64,000 bases of DNA. Origin: Kitasatospora sp. SUK 42 (GTDB lineage: Bacteria; Actinomycetota; Actinomycetes; Streptomycetales; Streptomycetaceae). The stretch is from positions 955,547 through 1,019,546 of the forward strand of contig NZ_LFMD02000007.1 of assembly GCF_015776785.2 (NCBI RefSeq), written 5' to 3'. Of the stretch, positions 57,890-64,000 are shown piece by piece. The position numbers and the translations under genes were made by a program. Positions within the stretch are counted from its first letter, which is position 1, and the number at the start of each line of letters is the position of its first letter. The notes beneath the pieces were generated by a model. The model searched no databases and was not told the DNA's origin. It saw nothing but the letters and a program-made list of their open reading frames with translations.

Positions 57890-58765
57890 ATGTTCGCCAT
57901 CACCGGAGCGTCCGGCAGGCTGGGCCGGCTGACGCTCGCCGCCCTGGTCGATCGGGTCGGCGCGGCCGGGGTGGTGGCCGTCACCCGCACCCCGGGAGCG
58001 GTCGCCCAGACGCGCCGAGTCCGCACCCGTACAGCCGACTTCGCCGATCCGGCCACACTGCCCGCGGCCTTCGACGGCGTCCGGCGGCTGCTGCTGATCA
58101 GTGCCGACCGGACTCCCGGACGGCTGGCGCTGCACCGGGCCGCGATCGGGGCAGCGGTGGCGGCCGGGGTGGAGCACGTCGTCTACACCTCGGTGGTCCG
58201 GGCCGCGGACCCCGGCAACCCCGTTCCCGAAGCCCTGGACCACGGCCGGACCGAGGCCCTGCTCACCGCCTCCGGACTCGCCCACACCGTGCTGCGGGTG
58301 AACGTCTGGCCCGACCTGCTGCTGCTCTCCGGCCTGGCCCGACTGGCGGTCTCAGCCGGTGAGTTGCCGAGCAGCGCGGGCGACGGCCGGGTCGGCTACG
58401 TCTCCCGCGCGGACACCGCCCTGGCCGCCGCCGCCCTCCTCGCCGGTGAGGGCGCACCGCCCGGCCGGCTCCTGGACTTCACCGGCCCCGGGCTCACGGA
58501 CGGCCAGGTGGCGTCCGCGCTCACCGAGGCCACCGGACGTCCGGTCCGGCACCGGCCGGTCGCCGACCACGAGGTGGCCGGGGCGCTGACGGCCCTCGGG
58601 GTGCCGCCCGCGCTCGCGACCGGCTGGGGCGAGAACGACCCGTTCCGGCGCGCCGGCTGGTTCGACGTCCCGGAGGACGGCACCGCCCGCCGACTGCTCG
58701 GGCGGGAGCCAGTGACGCTCACGGACTTCTTCGCCTCCCACCGCACCGAACTGCTCGGCGGGTGA
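57890..58765 (+). CDS. NmrA-like NAD(P)H-binding reductase, QOR2-like
   Basis: A 291-aa atypical SDR: FAITGASGRLGRLTLAALV (GxxGxxG), RTADFADPATLPAAFDGVRRLLLIS, VEHVVYTSVV. There is no YxxxK triad, as in NmrA/QOR2 enzymes that act on quinones or sense NADP. ATG follows GGAG. The starts of this gene and the HxlR regulator are 37 bp apart, so both promoters overlap. The pairing of a DUF24 redox sensor with a quinone reductase-like gene is known in other bacteria. Confidence 0.9.
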   Translation: MFAITGASGRLGRLTLAALVDRVGAAGVVAVTRTPGAVAQTRRVRTRTADFADPATLPAAFDGVRRLLLISADRTPGRLALHRAAIGAAVAAGVEHVVYTSVVRAADPGNPVPEALDHGRTEALLTASGLAHTVLRVNVWPDLLLLSGLARLAVSAGELPSSAGDGRVGYVSRADTALAAAALLAGEGAPPGRLLDFTGPGLTDGQVASALTEATGRPVRHRPVADHEVAGALTALGVPPALATGWGENDPFRRAGWFDVPEDGTARRLLGREPVTLTDFFASHRTELLGG

Positions 58766-58772
58766 AGGAGGT

Positions 58773-59897
58773 TCAGCGGTCGTAGTCGACGGTCACCCGG
58801 TCGGTGAGCGGGCGGGCCTGACAGGTGAGGACGTAGCCGGCGGCCAGTTCCTTCTCCTCCAGCGCGAAGTTGCGGCGCATCTCCACCTCGCCCTCGGTGA
58901 CCAGGGCGCGGCAGGTGCCGCAGACCCCGCCCTTGCAGGCGAAGGGCAGGTCGGGGCGGGAGCGCTGGGCACCGTCCAGGATCGAGCGGTCGCGCGGGAG
59001 GGAGAGGGTGCTGCCCCGGCCGTCCAGGACGACGGTGACCTCGCTGCGCTCCCCGGGAGCGCCCTCGGCGTCGCCGTCCGTACGGTCCCAGTCCTCGTCG
59101 CGCTCGGCGAGCGGCTCGTCCTCGGCGTGGAACAGCTCCTGGTGCACCCGCTCGGCGGGGACGTCCAGTTCGGCAAGCAGCTCCTTCGCCCCGGCGACCA
59201 TGCCGAACGGTCCGCACAGCCACCAGTGCCCGACGCCGCCGACGTCCACCAGCGCCGCCAGCAGCGCCCTGACCCGCTCCGGGTCCAGGCGGCCACTGAG
59301 CAGTTCGGCGTCCCGGGTCTCCCGGGAGAGGACGTGGACCAGCTGGAAGCGGCCGAGGTAGCGGTCCTTCAGGTCGGCCAGCTCGTCGGCGAACATCACG
59401 GTGTCGCTGCGCCGGTTGCCGTAGAGCAGGGTGACGGTGGAGCGGCGGTCGGCGGCCAGCACGGAGGCGGCGATCGACAGCATCGGGGTGATGCCGGAGC
59501 CGGCGGCGAGCAGCACGTGGTCGGCAGGGACGCCGAGCTCGGGGGTGAACAGGCCGGACGGCGTCAGCACCTCCACCTCCTCGCCGGGCCGGGCCTCGCG
59601 CACCAGCCAGCGCGAGAACAGCCCGCCGGGCACCTCCCGGACGGCGATCCGCAGCGGACCGCCGGCGGGGGCGCAGATCGAGTACGAGCGGCGCTCGTCG
59701 ACGCCGTCCACCACCTTGCGCAGCGTCAGGGTCTGCCCGGGCCGGAAGGCGTACTCGGCCGCCAGAGCGTCCGGCACCGCGAAGGTCACCGCCACGGCGT
59801 CCTCGCAGAGCCGCTCCACCCGGTCGATCCGCAGCTGGTGGAAGGCCGGGCGGCGGGCGGGGCGGACGGTGTCCGTCACTGGGGTCGCGGCGGGCAT
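58773..59897 (-). CDS. paaE: Phenylacetyl-CoA epoxidase reductase subunit PaaE
   Basis: A 374-aa reductase. It has an FAD domain (RRSYSICAP, GGLFSRWL), an NAD(P) domain (LLAAGSGITPMLSIA, WWLCGPFGM) and a C-terminal 2Fe-2S ferredoxin domain (CKGGVCGTCRAL...C). It passes electrons from NADPH to the PaaAC di-iron oxygenase that makes ring-1,2-epoxyphenylacetyl-CoA. It is the last gene of paaABCDE; its stop is 8 bp past the divergent reductase's end. ATG at 59897 is directly behind paaD. Confidence 0.95.
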   Translation of the reverse strand: MPAATPVTDTVRPARRPAFHQLRIDRVERLCEDAVAVTFAVPDALAAEYAFRPGQTLTLRKVVDGVDERRSYSICAPAGGPLRIAVREVPGGLFSRWLVREARPGEEVEVLTPSGLFTPELGVPADHVLLAAGSGITPMLSIAASVLAADRRSTVTLLYGNRRSDTVMFADELADLKDRYLGRFQLVHVLSRETRDAELLSGRLDPERVRALLAALVDVGGVGHWWLCGPFGMVAGAKELLAELDVPAERVHQELFHAEDEPLAERDEDWDRTDGDAEGAPGERSEVTVVLDGRGSTLSLPRDRSILDGAQRSRPDLPFACKGGVCGTCRALVTEGEVEMRRNFALEEKELAAGYVLTCQARPLTDRVTVDYDR

Positions 59898-60470
59898 TCA
59901 GATCTCCTTGACGCGTTCGAACGGCTCGCGGCAGGCGCGGCAGCGCCAGAGCGCCTTGCAGGCGGTGGAGCCGAAGCGGGACAGCTCCTCCGTGTCGGCA
60001 TCGCCGCAGTGCGGACAGGCCACGGGGGCCGCGGTCGCGGTGCCCGTGCGGGCGGGGCCGAGGGTGAGGGGGACCGGCCCGCGCCCGGCCGGCGCGGCCC
60101 CGCCCGGTCGCGGCGGGGCGATGCCGGCGGCGGCGAGCTTGCGGCGGCCCTCGGCGGTGATCAGGTCGGTGGACCAGGGCGGGTCCAGCCGCAGCCGTAC
60201 CCGGACGTCCGGGTACCCGGCCGCGCGCAGCCGGCGGTCCACGTCGGCGGCCATCTCGGCGACGGCCGGGCAGCCCGAGTAGGTCGGGGTCAGCCAGGCG
60301 GTGACCGCGCCGCTGCCGCCGTCCACCTCGACGTCCGCCAGCACGCCCAGGTCGGCCAGGGTGAGCATGGGCAGCTCCGGGTCCGGGACGGCCGCGGCGA
60401 CCTCCCAGGCCTGGTCGCGGACGGTGTCCACGGCGGCTACAACGCCTGCGCCGGCCGCGGTGCCGGTCAC
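59898..60470 (-). CDS. paaD: Phenylacetyl-CoA epoxidase subunit PaaD
   Basis: A 190-aa protein. The N-terminal DUF59/MIP18-like domain (AVPDPELPMLTLADLGVLADVEVD, TYSGCPAVAEMAADV) and a C-terminal zinc-ribbon (CPHCG...STACKALWRCRACREPFE) are both typical of PaaD, thought to help Fe-S cluster maturation. GTG at 60470 overlaps the paaC stop. A 30-residue Pro/Gly linker joins the domains. Confidence 0.94.
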   Translation of the reverse strand: MTGTAAGAGVVAAVDTVRDQAWEVAAAVPDPELPMLTLADLGVLADVEVDGGSGAVTAWLTPTYSGCPAVAEMAADVDRRLRAAGYPDVRVRLRLDPPWSTDLITAEGRRKLAAAGIAPPRPGGAAPAGRGPVPLTLGPARTGTATAAPVACPHCGDADTEELSRFGSTACKALWRCRACREPFERVKEI

Positions 60471-61417
60471 CACGTCGCCCCCGGGTGCGCGCGAGCCACC
60501 ACCTGCAACTCGGCGAGCAGCGGACCGAGCGCCTCGGTGTGCACCCCGTCCCGACCGGCCCGGCCGAGCACGGTGGCCAGCGGCGGGACGTCCGGCACGG
60601 TCAGCCCGGCCTCGGCGACGACGGCGCCGAGCGCGCGCAGCACCGGTTCGCGCAGCTCCGCCGGGTCCACGCCGACCCGCCGTTCCACCGGGTGCGCGGT
60701 GAACAGCTCCTCCAGCAGCGGCCAGACCGCGTCCAGCCCCGCCTGCATCCGCTCCGCCGAGTACGGCGTGCCGTCGCCGAGCCGCAGCGTCCAGGCGGTG
60801 GCGTACTCGCGATGGTACGCCAGCTCCTTCACGCCCCGGGCGGCGACCGCGGCCAGCACCGGGTCGGGGTGCGCGCTCAGCGCCTCGTACAGGACGCCGC
60901 GGGTGGTGGCGAACAGCAGCAGGCGGGCGATCGAGTACGCGAAGTCGCCGTTCGGGGTCTCCACCAGGCGGACGTTGCGGAACTCGTGCTCCTCCCGCCA
61001 GTACGCCAGGTCGTCCTCGCTGCGGCCGGTGCCGTCCGCCTGGCCCGCCCGGGTGAGCAGCAGGCGGGCCTGGCCGAGCAGGTCGAGTCCGAGGTTGGCG
61101 AGCGCGACCTCCTCCTCCAGCTCGGGTGCCCGGGTGCACCACTCGATCAGCCGCTGGGCGAGGATCAGCGCGTCGTCGCCGAGCATCAGGCAGTAGGCGG
61201 CCAGGTCGGCGCCGTCCAGGCCGGCGGGCAGGGCGGTGTCCACGCCGAGCAGCGGGTCGGCGAAGCCCGTCCCGTACGCCCAGCGGCCCTCGCCCTCGGG
61301 GCCGGGGGCGGCCTCGGCGAGGCTGAGGTAGACGTGGTCGTCCTCGGTGCCGGACGTCGCGGTGGATGTCGCAGCCTGTGTGGTGGTGGACGTGGCGGGC
61401 GTGGTGTGGTCGTGCAC
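60467..61417 (-). CDS. paaC: Phenylacetyl-CoA epoxidase structural subunit PaaC
   Basis: A 316-aa ferritin-like helical protein. It includes LGDDALILAQRLIEWCTRAPELEEEVALANLGLDLLGQAR, DFAYSIARLLLFATTRGVLYEAL and GVKELAYHREYATAWTLRLGDGT. Its four-helix bundle pairs with PaaA but carries no full di-iron site. GTG at 61417 is chosen for GGGGGAG 5 nt upstream; the ATG at 61447 would overlap paaB. The first 30 residues are a Thr/Ala repeat leader. Confidence 0.94.
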   Translation of the reverse strand: MHDHTTPATSTTTQAATSTATSGTEDDHVYLSLAEAAPGPEGEGRWAYGTGFADPLLGVDTALPAGLDGADLAAYCLMLGDDALILAQRLIEWCTRAPELEEEVALANLGLDLLGQARLLLTRAGQADGTGRSEDDLAYWREEHEFRNVRLVETPNGDFAYSIARLLLFATTRGVLYEALSAHPDPVLAAVAARGVKELAYHREYATAWTLRLGDGTPYSAERMQAGLDAVWPLLEELFTAHPVERRVGVDPAELREPVLRALGAVVAEAGLTVPDVPPLATVLGRAGRDGVHTEALGPLLAELQVVARAHPGATW

Positions 61418-61430
61418 GGTGGCTCCCCCG

Positions 61431-61792
61431 TCAGATGTGCGGGACATCCTCGGGGATGTCGTAGAAGGTCGGGTGGCGGTAGACCTTGTCGCCGCTGGGC
61501 TCGAAGAACGGGTCGCGCTCGTCCGGGGTGGAGGCGGTGATCGCGTCCGAGCGGACCACCCAGAGGCTGACGCCCTCGTTGCGGCGGGTGTACAGGTCGC
61601 GGGCGGCGAGCAGGGCCATCCGGTCGTCGGACGCGTGCAGCGAGCCGACGTGGACGTGGTTCAGGCCGCGCCGGGGACGGACGAACACCTCGTACAGCGG
61701 CCAGCAGGCCCTGGAGTCGGCCTTGGAGCCGGCCTTGTGCTCGGCCTTGTGCTCAGCCGGGGACTCGGCGTGGGGGGCGGCCGGGGACTCGG

Positions 61793-61796
<4 letters not shown>
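61431..61796 (-). CDS. paaB: Phenylacetyl-CoA epoxidase subunit PaaB
   Basis: A 121-aa protein. The conserved part WPLYEVFVRPRRGLNHVHVGSLHASDDRMALLAARDLYTRR...WVVRSDAIT is complete. It is preceded by a roughly 30-residue extension (HAESPAEHKAEHKAGSKADS) that usual PaaB proteins of about 95 residues lack, and that has a short internal repeat (AEHKAEHKA). GTG at 61796 overlaps the TGA of paaA. It bridges PaaAC dimers in the epoxidase. Confidence 0.93.
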
Positions 61797-62803
<1,007 letters not shown>

Positions 62804-62851
62804 GGTCCCCTCTCGTGTCCTGCCCGGCCGGCCCTCCCTGGGCACCAACCG

Positions 62852-62869
62852 ACTGACCGTTCGGTCGGT
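62852..62869. promoter_or_regulatory. Probable PaaR (TetR-type) operator before paaA
   Basis: ACTGACCGTTCGGTCGGT is a near-perfect dyad (ACYGACCG / CGGTCRGT) 49 bp before the paaA GTG. It resembles the CCGNNCGG-centred sites reported for actinobacterial PaaR repressors released by phenylacetyl-CoA. No paaR gene is in the window. Confidence 0.6.
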
Positions 62870-62977
62870 ACCATTCTGCGCGGCCGGGCGGAGGGATGGC
62901 AAGGGATGACGGCAGGAGGCGGGGCGGGCGGGGCGGTGCGGCGATGCGGGCGGTGCCCGACAGCACGGACGACGGAT

Positions 62978-63059
62978 ACGGATAACAGCTGACAGAATCT
63001 GAAATCTGTCAGCTGTTATCCGTTAGCTGTTACCTGTTACCTGTTACCCGTCATCAATG
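62978..63059. repeat. Heptad palindrome element F
   Basis: Centre ACAGAATCTGAAATCTGT (62992-63009), the least symmetric of the set. A perfect 19-bp stem (62978-62996 with 63005-63023) has an 8-nt loop. To the right, 7-bp units CAGCTGT, TATCCGT, TAGCTGT, TACCTGT twice, TACCCGT run towards the stop of the M20 peptidase gene (63077). Both neighbours are on the minus strand, so the element is 3' to the peptidase and 5' of the paa operon. Confidence 0.88.
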
Positions 63060-63076
63060 ACCCGCCACCCGCCGCC

Positions 63077-64000
63077 TCACCCCTCCCCGCGGTCCCGCAG
63101 CCGCGGCAGCGGCACCGCGAGCAGCGCCGCGATCAGGGCGATCCGGGGAGCTATCTGGTCCAGCCGGATGTGCTCGTGCCGGGCGTGCGCCCCGGCCCCC
63201 ACCGCGCCGAAGCCGTCCAGCGTCGGCAGTCCGCGCGAGCCCGGCAGGTTGGTGTCCCCCGCCCCGCCCGCCGGGGCGCCGTCCAGCTGCTGCCCGAGCA
63301 CCGCGGCGAGCGAACGCACGTGCCGCAGCAGCGGGTTGCCGGTCCGCTCGGGCCAGGCCGGACGGCTGGACAGCACCTCCGTCCGCACCCGGGCCCCCGG
63401 GCGCAGTGCGGTGAGCCGGGCAAGGTTGTCGAGCGTACGGCGCTGCGCCTCCGCGGTGGCGAACCGCAGGCCGAGCTCCGCCTCGGCCCGTCCGGCGATC
63501 ACGTTGGCCCGCGAACCCCCGGTGATCCGACCGGCGTTGAGCTCGGTGCCGGGCTGACCCGCGAGGCCCCGGACGGCCACGAGCTGGTCGACGAGTTCGT
63601 CCACCGCCGACACCCCCTCGCGTGCGTCGTTGCCCGCATGGGCCTCCCGCCCGGTCACGGTGAGCCGAACCCTGCTGCTGCCGCGCCGCGCCGTCTTCAG
63701 CCGGCCGTCCGGATGCGGCGGCTCCAGCCCCAGCACCGCCGCCGCGCCGCGCAGTTGGCGCTCGACCAGACGCCGCCCGTCCGGGCTGCCGACCTCCTCG
63801 TCGGAGACCACGACCAGTCGCACGGCACGGTGCGGCCGCTGCCCCAGGTCCGCGAGCAGCGCCAACGCGCCCTCCAGGACGGCGAGTCCGCCCTTCATGT
63901 CGACCACACCGGGCCCGGTGAGCCGCCCGTCCTGCTCGGCCACCGGCCAGTCCGCCAGGGTGCCGACCGGCCAGACGGTGTCGTGGTGGCCGACGATCAG
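63077..64000 (-). CDS. M20 family metallopeptidase, glutamate carboxypeptidase-like (5' end outside window)
   Basis: The frame runs from the right edge (LIVGHHDTVWPVGT, a zinc-ligand strand) to a TGA at 63077-63079, 307 codons in view. It has metal-binding GPGVVDMKGG (Asp), VVSDEEVGS (Glu-Glu), the dimerisation domain RVRLTVTGREAHAGNDAREGVSA and a final His in HARHEHIRL. It resembles CPG2/ArgE-type peptidases that remove glutamate or acyl groups from amino acids. The first ~100 residues and one zinc His are missing only because the window ends. Confidence 0.92.
   Translation of the reverse strand: MIVGHHDTVWPVGTLADWPVAEQDGRLTGPGVVDMKGGLAVLEGALALLADLGQRPHRAVRLVVVSDEEVGSPDGRRLVERQLRGAAAVLGLEPPHPDGRLKTARRGSSRVRLTVTGREAHAGNDAREGVSAVDELVDQLVAVRGLAGQPGTELNAGRITGGSRANVIAGRAEAELGLRFATAEAQRRTLDNLARLTALRPGARVRTEVLSSRPAWPERTGNPLLRHVRSLAAVLGQQLDGAPAGGAGDTNLPGSRGLPTLDGFGAVGAGAHARHEHIRLDQIAPRIALIAALLAVPLPRLRDRGEG

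Noticed and set aside
59127..61196. 689-aa plus-strand open frame opposite paaCDE
   Set aside because: Antisense shadow of well-identified paa genes; composition is low-complexity Gly/Val/Arg.

Overview
The window is chromosomal DNA of very high GC with strong third-position G/C bias, GTG/TTG starts and many 4-bp ATGA/GTGA stop-start overlaps. Gene content (a Cvn conservon, a MocR regulator, DUF6191, an M4 protease, an IdeR/DmdR-type iron box, a paa cluster) points to a streptomycete (Streptomyces or Kitasatospora). About 60 protein genes can be supported. I saw no tRNA or rRNA, no CRISPR array, and no transposase, integrase or phage gene, so this is ordinary chromosome rather than an island.

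Layout: 1-3.3 kb sbcD (3' end) and sbcC. 3.3-5.2 kb small conserved genes (zinc-ribbon protein, DUF1990, YjbQ, a 90-aa orphan). 5.9-8.2 kb a GT2/CDP-glycerol glycerophosphotransferase fusion for wall polymers. 8.3-11.3 kb EF-hand protein, PlsC-type acyltransferase, ABC exporter. 11.4-15.7 kb an SDR, then a LysE-type exporter divergent from a MocR regulator, then a second SDR. 14.8-18.2 kb a minus-strand operon (Baeyer-Villiger-type monooxygenase, alpha/beta hydrolase, SDR) divergent from a MerR regulator. 19.3-22.1 kb a siderophore-binding lipoprotein and a secreted thermolysin-like protease. 22.6-26.8 kb hydrolases, DUF6191, VOC protein, an apparently 5'-truncated FhuF-like gene, inositol monophosphatase. 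26.9-29.9 kb an iron-box-preceded diaminobutyrate decarboxylase/aminotransferase pair. 30.2-34.4 kb a CitA/CitB-like two-component system divergent from dctA. 34.5-36.8 kb an unknown protein, an ECF sigma factor and a secreted 4-Cys protein. 37-42.3 kb conservon cvnD-C-B-A with an MHYT membrane protein. 42.6-45.2 kb a P450 and an RNA ligase. 45.4-48.2 kb modABC. 48.3-53 kb NarL-type two-component system plus an ABC ATPase and two paralogous permeases. 53-58.8 kb Pth2-like protein, TPR-like protein, YbjQ, flavoprotein, HxlR/NmrA divergent pair. 58.8-62.8 kb paaABCDE. 63.1 kb to the edge: M20 peptidase (partial).

The most unusual feature is not a gene. Six places (near 14.7, 25.9, 36.9, 42.6, 53.0 and 63.0 kb) carry the same kind of palindrome. 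Its 18-nt centre is ACAGATTTCGAAATCTGT or a close variant. The arms are built from 7-bp units: ACAGNNN on the left, NNNCYGT on the right. At 25.9 kb it is a perfect 60-bp palindrome. In several cases the 7-bp register runs on into the 3' ends of flanking genes and contains their stop codons. A seventh heptad array without the palindromic centre lies upstream of dctA. No gene in the window obviously makes these elements. A second, related phenomenon is short tandem repeats (12, 13, about 14 and 17 bp) that copy the region around a gene's stop codon.
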